Of a stretch of DNA of 11,479 nt, positions 1 through 5,732 are shown piece after piece (the stretch's first letter is position 1; every line of letters begins with the position of its first letter). The notes beneath the pieces were generated by a model. It worked only from the letters and a program-made list of their open reading frames with translations. It was not told where the DNA came from and did no database searches. This DNA is from Dehalococcoides mccartyi (GTDB lineage: Bacteria > Chloroflexota > Dehalococcoidia > UBA2979), in contig CAMDAY010000049.1 of assembly GCA_945888895.1 (NCBI GenBank), forward strand, positions 1 through 11,479. Direction: 5' to 3'. The position numbers and the translations under genes are program-made.

Positions 1-357
1 TACGCCGCCGAGGAGCCCGCAAAGCACTTCCTGTACCGCCGCATCCGCACCATCAACCCGCCGCGCGCGCCCGAGTTCCTGCAGCAGAACGGCCGCATGG
101 TGAACTTCCGCGGCACCGCCGCCACGCGCCTCGCGCAGAGCGGGTTGCCGATCCTCTGGGTCGTCGGCGAATTCGACCGCGTCGTCCACCCCGACCTGAT
201 CGCCCTCTCGCACGACGTGACCCCCGGCTCGAGGTTCCACGTCATCCCCGGCGCGGGCCACTCCGGCTACTTCGAGCGCCCCGACGACTGGAACGCCACC
301 GTCCGCACCTTCCTGGACGAGGTCGAGGACGGCCGCTGGGTGCCGCAGGGCAAGTAG
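1..357 (+). CDS. alpha/beta hydrolase, C-terminal part (5' end outside window)
   Basis: The reading frame is open from base 1 and ends in TAG at 355-357, giving 118 residues of the C-terminal part of an alpha/beta-hydrolase-fold protein. Two members of the catalytic triad can be recognised: the acid Asp at about residue 59 in the strand-plus-turn 'LWVVGEFDRVV', and the catalytic His at about residue 87 in 'PGAGHSGYFERP'. The spacing of 28 residues and the closing helix 'WNATVRTFLDEV' are typical of the fold. The nucleophile elbow (G-x-S-x-G) would lie upstream of the window, so the substrate class (esterase, epoxide hydrolase, dehalogenase, C-C hydrolase) cannot be read. An ATG at 97 is internal to the domain and is not a plausible start. 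The gene converges on the pterin dehydratase gene at 449-760. Confidence 0.85.
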   Translation, partial: YAAEEPAKHFLYRRIRTINPPRAPEFLQQNGRMVNFRGTAATRLAQSGLPILWVVGEFDRVVHPDLIALSHDVTPGSRFHVIPGAGHSGYFERPDDWNATVRTFLDEVEDGRWVPQGK

Positions 358-379
358 CGATCGTCCGTTCGAGGCTCAT

Positions 380-395
380 GCCGGGTATACCCGGC
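380..395. terminator. 16-bp perfect palindrome between convergent genes; possible bidirectional terminator
   Basis: GCCGGGTATACCCGGC is a perfect palindrome. As RNA it can fold into a 6-bp G/C stem closed by a TATA tetraloop in either direction. It lies between the stop codons of two convergent genes (357 and 449), which is where a shared terminator is expected. There is no T-run on either side, so intrinsic termination is not proven; a protein-binding dyad is the alternative. Confidence 0.35.
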
Positions 396-448
396 CACCT
401 CGATCCCGACCTGCGGGCCTCGACGAACGCCGACCGGAGGGTGCTCGA

Positions 449-760
449 CTAGTCCTGTGCGGGGGTGGCGCGGAGCCACGGGACGCGGCTGCTCACGGCC
501 TCGGCGAGCTTGAAGTCCATCTCGGTCAGACCGCCCGCGTCATGCGTCGAGAAGGCGAGGCGCACGTGGCTGTAGGTGTTCGTGATCTCGGGGTGGTGGT
601 TGGCACGCTCGGCGAGGGCGCCCACCTCGACGATGAAGCCGAGCGCGGCGACGAAGTCGGCGAACTGGAAGTCCCGGACGATGCGGTCGCCATCCCGCTC
701 CCACTGCGGCAGGCGCTCCATGTGCTCGGCGATCTGGGCTTCGGTGAGACGGTCGGCCAT
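449..760 (-). CDS. phhB: pterin-4a-carbinolamine dehydratase (PCD/DCoH family)
   Basis: This 103-residue protein has the full length of the family (about 95-115). It carries the signature E-x3-H-H-P-x5-Y-x9-H-x8-D: E51, H55, H56, P57, Y63, H73 and D82. H55, H56 and H73 match the catalytic histidines. The enzyme dehydrates 4a-hydroxytetrahydrobiopterin so that the cofactor of aromatic amino acid hydroxylases can be recycled; it is cytosolic. Many bacteria lacking phenylalanine hydroxylase also carry such proteins, where the role is tied to pterin/molybdopterin metabolism or is unknown, and no hydroxylase gene is visible here. The frame stays open far upstream to 1147, but that extension crosses GC-rich REP-like repeats. 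ATG at 758-760 is chosen because GAGGAG lies 6 bases before it and the family's N-terminal sequence begins there. Confidence 0.93.
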   Translation of the reverse strand: MADRLTEAQIAEHMERLPQWERDGDRIVRDFQFADFVAALGFIVEVGALAERANHHPEITNTYSHVRLAFSTHDAGGLTEMDFKLAEAVSSRVPWLRATPAQD

Positions 761-766
761 GGGGTG

Positions 767-772
767 CTCCTC
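767..772 (-). promoter_or_regulatory. ribosome binding site of the pterin dehydratase gene
   Basis: Read on the minus strand this is GAGGAG, followed by CACCCC and the ATG at 760. It fixes the start of the pterin dehydratase against a much longer open frame. Confidence 0.75.
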
Positions 773-784
773 GATGCGTCCGCC

Positions 785-820
785 CCCTCTCCCCGTTCGG
801 GGAGAGGGTTGGGGTGAGGG
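785..820. repeat. REP-like palindromic repeat, copy 1
   Basis: CCCTCTCCCC (785-794), a GTTC loop and GGGGAGAGGG (799-808) form a perfect 10-bp stem, followed by the tail TTGGGGTGAGGG. This combination of hairpin and G-rich tail is a widespread dispersed intergenic repeat type in GC-rich bacteria. It sits about 25 bases upstream of the pterin dehydratase start, so that gene's mRNA leader probably contains the hairpin. Confidence 0.7.
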
Positions 821-889
821 TCGCAGCGTAGCGCGGCACGCATGACAAACGCGTCGCCGACGAGAGAGGTGTCGAGGTGCAAAGGGGGG

Positions 890-923
890 CGGCCCACCCC
901 TGCCCCTCCCGGCGCGAGAGGGG
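890..923. repeat. REP-like palindromic repeat, copy 2, inverted relative to copy 1
   Basis: CCCCTC (903-908) pairs with GAGGGG (918-923) around a 9-base loop. The C-rich tail (CCCACCCCTG) precedes the stem on the plus strand. Read on the minus strand this gives hairpin then GGGGCAGGGGTGGG, the same architecture as copy 1 in the opposite direction. Confidence 0.55.
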
Positions 924-1125
924 TTCAGAAGAAGAAGGAACCAAGTGTGAGGAGCTGCGCCCCTCACACTCCCGGCGGACTCGTACGTTTCTAGCAGAAC
1001 CGAATGGGACAGAGGCAGCGAACGAAGGCGGTCGGCCGAGAACCCAGAGCACTCCTCCGAGGGGGAGGCGGTGCGGTCGGGCCATGTCCCAGCGAGGTGC
1101 GAAGCGCCCTCGGTCTCGGGGGAGC

Positions 1126-1144
1126 GCGAGGGCATAGCCCTCGC
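1126..1144. repeat. 8-bp inverted repeat with 3-base loop
   Basis: GCGAGGGC (1126-1133), ATA, GCCCTCGC (1137-1144). The repeat is perfect and lies directly before the third REP-like hairpin. No T-run follows, so it is not an evident terminator. Confidence 0.5.
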
Positions 1145-1152
1145 CATTCATC

Positions 1153-1187
1153 CCCCTTCCCTGCGCGGGAAGGGGCAGGGGGATGGG
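1153..1187. repeat. REP-like palindromic repeat, copy 3
   Basis: CCCCTTCCC (1153-1161), loop TGCGC, GGGAAGGGG (1167-1175) form a perfect 9-bp stem followed by the tail CAGGGGGATGGG. The orientation is the same as copy 1. It is a variant of the same hairpin-plus-G-rich-tail design. Confidence 0.6.
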
Positions 1188-1235
1188 TCGCCCATCGCAG
1201 CACCTCGAACGCCACTCCCTTAAAGGACGCGCACT

Positions 1236-1336
1236 CGTCCGCGTTCCGTGTTGCGGACGCATCGCGAGGGCCAGACACTGGTGGCATCCGGTCCCACGTC
1301 CGGAGCAAGGTGTTACGGGCGCGCCGCAGGCGCCCG
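1236..1336 (+). promoter_or_regulatory. run of hairpins in the leader of the aminotransferase gene
   Basis: Three local hairpins follow one another before the start codon at 1352. CGTCCGC/GCGGACG (1236-1242 with 1253-1259) has 7 bp and a 10-base loop. TCCGG/CCGGA (1287-1291 with 1300-1304) is extended by GC/GC across a bulged A1286. CGGGCGC/GCGCCCG (1316-1322 with 1330-1336) has 7 bp and ends 3 bases before the ribosome binding site. No T-tract follows, so if regulatory it would more likely act on translation than as a classical terminator. I cannot assign a riboswitch class. GGTGGCA at 1280-1286 recalls the antiterminator bulge of a T-box, but the rest of that consensus is not met. Confidence 0.35.
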
Positions 1337-1339
1337 ATC

Positions 1340-1345
1340 AGGGAG
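1340..1345 (+). promoter_or_regulatory. ribosome binding site of the aminotransferase gene
   Basis: AGGGAG followed by CCGCCC and ATG at 1352. It decides the start against a frame that remains open for more than 110 codons upstream. Confidence 0.65.
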
Positions 1346-1351
1346 CCGCCC

Positions 1352-2698
1352 ATGTCGTCCATCCTCGAGACCTACGAAGCGCTGCACCAGGGCTCGCGCG
1401 CGCTGGCGGCGAGGGCGGCGACCGTGTTCCCCTCCGGCGTCACGCACGATGCACGCGCGTTCTCGCCGTTCCCGATCTACGTCGAGCGCGCGCAGGGGCC
1501 GCGCAAGTGGGACGTCGATGGCAACGAGTACGTCGACTACATCGGCGGGCACGGGGCGCTACTGCTCGGCCACAACCGGCCGGAGGTGATGGCCACGGTG
1601 CAGGAAGCGCTCAAGTGCGGCACGCACTTCGGCGCGAGCCACGAGCTCGAGATCGAGTGGGGCCAGCAGGTGATCGACATGGTCCCGTGCGCCGAGCGCG
1701 TGCGGTTCACCTCCTCCGGCACGGAGGCGACGATGATGGCGCTGCGCCTCGCGCGCGCCTACACCGGCCGCGAGCGCGTCGTGAAGCTCGAGGAGCACTT
1801 CCATGGCTGGCATGACCTCGTCGTGGGGCGTCTCGGCCCGGACGACGCGCGCCCGCACTCGGTCGGCGTGCCCAGCGGCTTCTACGACTCGCTGACGATC
1901 GTGCCCTCCGGCGACATCGCCGCGCTGACGCAGGCGCTCGCCGGGCGCGATGTCGCCGCGGTGATCCTCGAGCCGACCGGCGCGCACTGGGGCACGCACC
2001 CGCTGCAGGCCGCTTACCTGCACGAGCTGCGCCGCCTCACGAAGGAGACCGGCACGCTGATGATCATGGACGAGGTGATCACCGGCTTCCGCATGGCCCC
2101 CGGTGGTGCTTCGGAGCGCTACGGGGTGGTGCCCGACCTCTCGTCATTCGGGAAGATCGTCGCGGGGGGGATGCCCGGCGGCTGCGTCGCGGGGCGCGAG
2201 GAGATCATCAACTACCTCGAGCTGCGCGAGAACGACGCGGACTGGAACGCCGAGGAGCGCGTGAGCCACCAGGGCACCTTCAACGCGAACCCCGTCTCCG
2301 CCGCCGCAGGTATCGCGGCCCTCAAGATCATCGCGGAGCAGGACGACTGCGCGCGCGCAGACGCCGCCTCGGCCGCGCTCGTCCGCGGCGTGAACGAGTT
2401 GTTCCGCCGCGAGTCCGTCCCCGGATCGGCGTGGGCTGCCTCGTCGATGTGGCACATGAACCTCGGCTACGACGCGCCTCGACCCGCCGACGTGGAGTGG
2501 GAGATCGAGGAGCAGCCGCACGGCATCGCGCCCGCGCTCACCCGTCCGTTCCGGCAGGCGCTCTACAACCACGGCGTCGACCTGATGGGCAACGGGGGCA
2601 TGGTGTCAAGCAGCCACGGCGAGCGCGAAATGGCGCACACGATCGTCGCCCTCGGCGCAGCGGTCGCCGACCTGCGCGCCGAGGGTCTGCTCGGCTAG
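1352..2698 (+). CDS. class III PLP-dependent aminotransferase, glutamate-1-semialdehyde aminomutase-like
   Basis: The 448-residue protein has the usual length of the glutamate-1-semialdehyde 2,1-aminomutase (GSAM) branch of class III aminotransferases. Visible landmarks are the phosphate-binding 'SSGTEAT' (121-127), 'FHGWHD' (150-155, the aromatic-His-Gly that stacks on the PLP ring), 'IMDEVITGFR' with D240 bonding the pyridine nitrogen, and 'FGKIVAGGMPGG' with K268 as the Schiff-base lysine. These residues make it a catalytically competent, cytosolic PLP enzyme. True HemL makes 5-aminolevulinate, but the start of this protein ('FPSGVTHDARAFSPFPIYV') departs from the HemL pattern, and no other heme gene is nearby. 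A related aminomutase or transaminase acting on another substrate is therefore at least as likely, and I give no symbol. It appears monocistronic, preceded by a structured leader and followed by a strong hairpin. Confidence 0.9.
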   Translation: MSSILETYEALHQGSRALAARAATVFPSGVTHDARAFSPFPIYVERAQGPRKWDVDGNEYVDYIGGHGALLLGHNRPEVMATVQEALKCGTHFGASHELEIEWGQQVIDMVPCAERVRFTSSGTEATMMALRLARAYTGRERVVKLEEHFHGWHDLVVGRLGPDDARPHSVGVPSGFYDSLTIVPSGDIAALTQALAGRDVAAVILEPTGAHWGTHPLQAAYLHELRRLTKETGTLMIMDEVITGFRMAPGGASERYGVVPDLSSFGKIVAGGMPGGCVAGREEIINYLELRENDADWNAEERVSHQGTFNANPVSAAAGIAALKIIAEQDDCARADAASAALVRGVNELFRRESVPGSAWAASSMWHMNLGYDAPRPADVEWEIEEQPHGIAPALTRPFRQALYNHGVDLMGNGGMVSSSHGEREMAHTIVALGAAVADLRAEGLLG

Positions 2699-2735
2699 CT
2701 CTTGGGGCTCATGCGCCGTCCCCGGGCCCGCCCGG

Positions 2736-2767
2736 TTATGACGAGCAGGCTTGGCTGCTCGTCATAA
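2736..2767. terminator. perfect 13-bp hairpin after the aminotransferase gene
   Basis: TTATGACGAGCAG (2736-2748) and CTGCTCGTCATAA (2755-2767) are exact reverse complements around the loop GCTTGG. The position, 37 bases after the stop codon, fits a terminator. The run of Ts expected of an intrinsic terminator is lacking downstream, so a rho-type stop, an mRNA 3'-end stabiliser or an operator remain possible. Confidence 0.5.
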
Positions 2768-2895
2768 CACGCTCATAAGATGTCGCCTGCCGGATCTCTC
2801 GGAACTTTTTGTTTGGGTGCTTGCTCAGGTTCGCGCTAGGTTCAGCGCCCGCGCGGCGAAACCTCGTCCGTGATGATTGCAGGGTCCGGCGGGCC

Positions 2896-2923
2896 TTGCG
2901 AAGCGCTTGCTGTCTGACATACT
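2896..2923 (+). promoter_or_regulatory. candidate sigma70-type promoter for a leaderless transcript
   Basis: TTGCGA (2896-2901) and CATACT (2918-2923) are 16 bases apart, and TG at 2915-2916 gives an extended -10. The GTG at 2931 begins only 7 bases after the -10 box, which is the arrangement of leaderless mRNAs. No Shine-Dalgarno sequence precedes any candidate start of this gene. Confidence 0.45.
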
Positions 2924-2930
2924 CAACAGC

Positions 2931-3611
2931 GTGCGGGGAACAATTTCGAAGACGCTCAGGCGATCCCTACGCTTGGGGGCACTTCTCTCGACTCTTGGTC
3001 TGCTGTTCGCCATCGGCATTGCCGTTGGAGGCTTCGTGGCCTCGCCGGGCCCTGTACAGGCGCTCGCCGCTGTGCTGCCCTCCAGCCACCTCCTCAGCAC
3101 GACGGGCGCCATCACATCGTCCGAAACGCCGGAGCCGCAGGTTGCGTCGCGCGCTGCGGTCCCGATCAACGAACTGCCGTTCGCGGCCATGCGTCTCGCT
3201 GAGGCGACCGTCGAGACCTCACTGGTGAACACGATTGCCGAGGACGTCGTGCGCTCGGCGCGCGCGACACCCGCCGGCCCACCCAAGCTCCAGTCGGGCG
3301 ACCGCGTCCGCGCCACGGTGTCGTTCTACTACTGCCGCCAGAGCGGCTCGATAAGCGGAGACGGCGGTGCCTTCTGCGGCGCCATGCGCGACGGCAGCAT
3401 CGTCTACAACGGCGCCGCCGCCTGCGACTACGGGTACCTCGGCCAGCGCTTTCGCATCGAAGGTGACCCGTCGGGGCGCATCTATCGCTGCGCTGACACT
3501 GGCAGCGCGGTTCACGGGCTGCACCGGGACATCTGGTTCGCCACAAACGAAGAAGGCTGGGCGTGGCAGAAGTCTGTCGGACAGTCCGCCACCATCGAGA
3601 TCGTGCCCTAG
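2931..3611 (+). CDS. exported/membrane-anchored protein with a C-terminal 3D/DPBB-like domain
   Basis: From GTG 2931 the protein has 226 residues. An Arg/Lys-rich N-terminus and a hydrophobic segment (about 15-37) make a signal peptide or membrane anchor, with a possible cleavage after PVQA (41-44). A Ser/Thr/Pro/Ala-rich stretch follows. The last 105 residues resemble the 3D domain, a double-psi beta barrel found in wall-acting proteins such as the MltA and YuiC groups: 'GYLGQRFRI' (168-176), 'CADTGSAVHGLHRDIWF' (187-203) with D189 and D200, the conserved-Asp pattern of this fold. Four cysteines (135, 149, 165, 187) could make two disulfides, consistent with export. A likely role is peptidoglycan cleavage or binding. 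An alternative start TTG 2877 adds 18 residues; GTG is preferred because of the promoter spacing and the shape of the signal sequence. The domain call rests on motif reading only. Confidence 0.7.
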   Translation: MRGTISKTLRRSLRLGALLSTLGLLFAIGIAVGGFVASPGPVQALAAVLPSSHLLSTTGAITSSETPEPQVASRAAVPINELPFAAMRLAEATVETSLVNTIAEDVVRSARATPAGPPKLQSGDRVRATVSFYYCRQSGSISGDGGAFCGAMRDGSIVYNGAAACDYGYLGQRFRIEGDPSGRIYRCADTGSAVHGLHRDIWFATNEEGWAWQKSVGQSATIEIVP

Positions 3612-3613
3612 CA

Positions 3614-3652
3614 CCCTCGCCCCGCACTTCTGCGCAAAACTGCCCGCGAGGG
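3614..3652 (+). terminator. weak branched hairpin after the 3D-domain gene
   Basis: CCCTCGC (3614-3620) pairs with GCGAGGG (3646-3652). Inside the loop, CGCA (3623-3626) pairs with TGCG (3631-3634). It starts 3 bases after the stop codon but has no T-run, so termination is only a possibility. Confidence 0.3.
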
Positions 3653-3748
3653 CTCCCACCTGCCCGACCGACATCGAATCTAGACCGACGTTTTACGCAT
3701 TGGTCACAGTTGCCGCTTGTTCATGCCTCCAATAAGCATGATGATTGC

Positions 3749-3768
3749 TTTGTGATCGAAAGCACAAA
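3749..3768. promoter_or_regulatory. dyad upstream of the XRE gene, possible operator
   Basis: TTTGTG (3749-3754) and CACAAA (3763-3768) are perfect inverted half-sites with an 8-base spacer. The dyad lies about 50 bases before the start of a helix-turn-helix regulator, in an interval noticeably richer in A and T than its surroundings. Autoregulation by the XRE protein is the obvious guess. No clear -35/-10 pair could be fixed here. Confidence 0.35.
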
Positions 3769-3816
3769 CAGCCGCGACCGCGTGACTTCAGGCGCGATTT
3801 GGAACGGGATGCATTG

Positions 3817-4137
3817 ATGAGCATTGTTCGCGAGAGTTTGACTCGTTCCAGCGTCGGCCAGCGCATCCGCGAGTGGCGGCTCCGGCGCGAGCTGTCGCAG
3901 GCCGAGGTAGCCCGGCTCGCCGGGATCACTCAGGCGTCGCTGTCCAACTATGAGCACGGCAAGCGCGACCTGCCCCTGAGCACCCTGCTGGGAGTGGCCC
4001 AGGCGCTGAACGTGTCGGTCGGCGATCTGCTCGACCTGCCGGACGTCATCGTGGTCCGCGACTCCGTCCTCGGGCGGGCGGTGGAGCAGTTGCAGGCGCG
4101 TGTGCCCGCGGGCGTCGGAGCGTATGCCGCGTCGTAG
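3817..4137 (+). CDS. XRE-family helix-turn-helix transcriptional regulator
   Basis: The 106-residue protein consists of one HTH_3 (Cro/C1-type) domain at about 14-73, with a short C-terminal tail. Helix 2 'LSQAEVARLAG' (26-36) and recognition helix 'ITQASLSNYEHGKRDLP' (37-53) match the family closely. 'LSTLLGVAQALNVSVGDLL' completes the five-helix bundle. There is no ligand-binding, peptidase or toxin-antitoxin partner domain, so it is a minimal DNA-binding regulator. ATG 3817 is chosen because the domain follows directly and GGAACGGG lies upstream; the frame is open to 3745 but only with a TTG. A terminator separates it from the AAA+ gene, so it is its own transcription unit. It may control itself through the dyad at 3749-3768. 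Any control of the downstream ATPase operon is conjecture. Confidence 0.88.
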   Translation: MSIVRESLTRSSVGQRIREWRLRRELSQAEVARLAGITQASLSNYEHGKRDLPLSTLLGVAQALNVSVGDLLDLPDVIVVRDSVLGRAVEQLQARVPAGVGAYAAS

Positions 4138-4169
4138 GACGCACGCGCACCTCGTCCGCAACGTGATTG

Positions 4170-4200
4170 AGAGGCCCCGGACTGTCGGGGCCTCTTGCTG
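4170..4200 (+). terminator. intrinsic terminator of the XRE gene
   Basis: AGAGGCCCCG (4170-4179), loop GACTGT, CGGGGCCTCT (4186-4195) give a perfect 10-bp G/C-rich stem 32 bases after the stop codon. TTGCTGT follows, a modest T-containing tail. It separates the regulator from the AAA+/VWA transcription unit. Confidence 0.75.
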
Positions 4201-4227
4201 TCCGGACGGGGGTGACTCAGGGCTGCG

Positions 4228-4233
4228 TATACT
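4228..4233 (+). promoter_or_regulatory. -10 element candidate for the AAA+/VWA operon
   Basis: TATACT differs from TATAAT at one position and stands 34 bases before the GTG at 4268, just after the terminator of the preceding gene. No good -35 hexamer is seen at the usual distance. The GGGGG run at 4257-4261 may act as the ribosome binding site. Confidence 0.45.
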
Positions 4234-4267
4234 GAACACGTCCCGGGGCGGCAAGCGGGGGTGTCCA

Positions 4268-5671
4268 GTGGAGAACAATCGACCGACCACATTGGGTGGG
4301 CTGAAGGCCGCGAACATCGCGGTGCTCCCGGTGCGCCAGGAGCTGCGCAACAACCTGATCGCCAAGATCCGCTCCGGCGAGCGCCTCTTCCCCGGCGTGG
4401 TCGGCTACGACGACACCGTCATCCCACAGCTTGAGAACGCCATCCTCTCCGGCCAGGACATCATCCTGCTGGGCGAACGAGGACAGGCGAAGTCGCGCAT
4501 CATCCGCGCGCTCACGTCGCTGCTCGATGAGTACACGCCCGTCCTCGCCGGCTGCGAGATCCCCGAGAACCCGTACGCCCCGATCAGCCCGCTGGGCAAG
4601 CAGATCGTCGAGGAGCAGGGCGACAACGCACCGATCGAGTGGGTGCACCGCGACGAGCGCTACGGCGAGAAGCTGGCGACGCCCGATATCACCATCGCGG
4701 ACCTCATCGGCGAGGTGGACCCGATCAAGGTCGCGGAGGGGCGCTATCTCTCCGACGCGTTCACGATCCACTACGGCCTGATCCCCCACACCAACCGCGG
4801 CATCTTCGCGCTGAACGAGCTCCCCGACCTCTCGGAGCGGATCCAGGTCGGCCTCCTCAACGTGATGGAAGAGCGCGATGTGCAGATCCGCGGCCACAAG
4901 GTGCGACTGCCGCTCGACGTCCTGGTAGTCGCGACCGCGAACCCCGAGGACTACACGAACCGCGGCCGGATCATCACGCCGCTCAAGGACCGCTACGGCG
5001 CGCAGATCCGCACGCACTACCCGACCACCGTCGAGGCCGAGGTCGCGATCATGGAGTCGGAGGCGGCGCACCTCATCGGCGCGACCGACATCGAGGTCAT
5101 CGTCCCGGAGTACATGAAGCAGATCATCGCGGAGATCACACGCCTCGCGCGGAAGTCGCCAGACGTGAACCAGCGCTCCGGCGTGTCCGTGCGCGCTTCG
5201 ATCGCGGACTACGAGGCGATGATCGCGAACGCGACGCGACGCGCGATCCGCCTCGGCGACACGGTCGCGGTGCCGCGCATCTCCGACCTCGGGTTCATCA
5301 TGCCGTCACTACAGGGCAAGGTGGAACTCGAGACGGTCGAGGACGGCAAGGACGAGCAGATCCTCGACCGCCTCGTGCAGGGCGCGGTCGTCGCGACCTT
5401 CAACCGCCTGATCGGCGACGCCGACATGGATGTCGTCATCGACTCGTTCCGCAGCGGCCGGTCCGTCGAGACGAGCGAGGTGAAGGTCGCCAGCGAGTAC
5501 CAGCGCCTGCTCCAGGACATCGACGGCCTCGCCGAGGCAGTGGGCGAGATCACGCGTGACGAGCGCCCGCAGGTGCAGGCGAGCGCCATCGAGTTCGTGC
5601 TGGAGGGGTTGCACCTCAACAAGCGGCTGAACAAGGACCGCGTGTCGGGACGGGCCACGTACCGGGGCTAG
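4268..5671 (+). CDS. MoxR/magnesium-chelatase-I-like AAA+ ATPase, partner of the adjacent VWA protein
   Basis: The 467-residue protein carries a single AAA+ module of the MoxR/ChlI type (about 40-260). Walker A is 'GERGQAKS' (69-76, K75), the Walker B-like strand 'GIFALNELPDL' (178-188), sensor 1 'VVATANPEDY' with N225, and 'NRGRIITPLKDRYG' with the likely arginine finger R242. An all-helical lid with 'RSGVSVRASI' follows. In the Walker motifs Ala replaces the usual Gly before Lys, and Asn replaces the usual Asp before catalytic Glu184. Such ATPases form hexameric rings that remodel or metallate a client with a VWA partner. That partner is encoded 61 bases downstream, with no terminator between. 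The length exceeds typical MoxR (about 310-340). Annotation as magnesium chelatase would mislead, as there is no H subunit or bacteriochlorophyll gene here. GTG 4268 follows a purine-rich GGGGG; the frame is open to 4100, but through the upstream terminator. Confidence 0.85.
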   Translation: MENNRPTTLGGLKAANIAVLPVRQELRNNLIAKIRSGERLFPGVVGYDDTVIPQLENAILSGQDIILLGERGQAKSRIIRALTSLLDEYTPVLAGCEIPENPYAPISPLGKQIVEEQGDNAPIEWVHRDERYGEKLATPDITIADLIGEVDPIKVAEGRYLSDAFTIHYGLIPHTNRGIFALNELPDLSERIQVGLLNVMEERDVQIRGHKVRLPLDVLVVATANPEDYTNRGRIITPLKDRYGAQIRTHYPTTVEAEVAIMESEAAHLIGATDIEVIVPEYMKQIIAEITRLARKSPDVNQRSGVSVRASIADYEAMIANATRRAIRLGDTVAVPRISDLGFIMPSLQGKVELETVEDGKDEQILDRLVQGAVVATFNRLIGDADMDVVIDSFRSGRSVETSEVKVASEYQRLLQDIDGLAEAVGEITRDERPQVQASAIEFVLEGLHLNKRLNKDRVSGRATYRG

Positions 5672-5732
5672 CCGCGAGGCTCGCCCACCGGTCACACCGT
5701 CTCGGCCACGTCGCCCGAATCGAGGCTTCCTC

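Larger units (their letters stand above)
761..1351. other. gene-free interval with REP-like hairpins and a structured leader
   Basis: These 591 bases separate two divergently transcribed genes. I see no convincing protein-coding gene. The open frames here are by-products of GC-rich repeats, and one of them yields the familiar spurious peptide 'LTPTLSPNGERG' that such repeats encode in many genomes. The interval holds three G/C-rich hairpins of REP type (about 785-820, 890-923, 1153-1187). It also holds several more hairpins on the side of the aminotransferase gene: 1126-1144, 1236-1259, 1284-1306 and 1316-1336. The right half probably forms part of the untranslated leader of the gene at 1352. 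No promoter with good -35 and -10 boxes could be fixed; TACGTT at 984-989 is a weak -10 candidate on the plus strand. Confidence 0.6.

Noticed and set aside
761..1147. Upstream extension of the pterin dehydratase frame (about 130 codons)
   Set aside because: The extension encodes repeat-derived peptide with no family similarity, and a good ribosome binding site and family-typical N-terminus place the start at 760.
1004..1345. T-box riboswitch in the aminotransferase leader
   Set aside because: Only a partial GGTGGCA antiterminator resemblance was found. I could not identify a specifier loop, AGUA motif or ACCGCG core, and the downstream gene is not a usual T-box target. Kept only as an unassigned structured leader.
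1004..1351. Upstream extension of the aminotransferase frame
   Set aside because: It crosses the REP-like repeats and hairpins, gives no recognisable domain, and AGGGAG precedes ATG 1352.
1352..2698. hemL (true glutamate-1-semialdehyde aminomutase)
   Set aside because: Fold and PLP residues fit, but the N-terminal substrate region differs from HemL and no tetrapyrrole genes are near, so the symbol was withheld.
3817..4137. Antitoxin of a toxin-antitoxin pair
   Set aside because: No small toxin-like gene is adjacent on either side, and a terminator follows directly.
4639..5559. Long Arg/Pro-rich frame inside the AAA+ gene
   Set aside because: Typical out-of-frame product of GC-rich DNA; the AAA+ motifs are in the other frame.
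4268..5671. Sigma-54 activator
   Set aside because: No GAFTGA loop and no C-terminal Fis-type helix-turn-helix; the motifs are of the MoxR/ChlI type.
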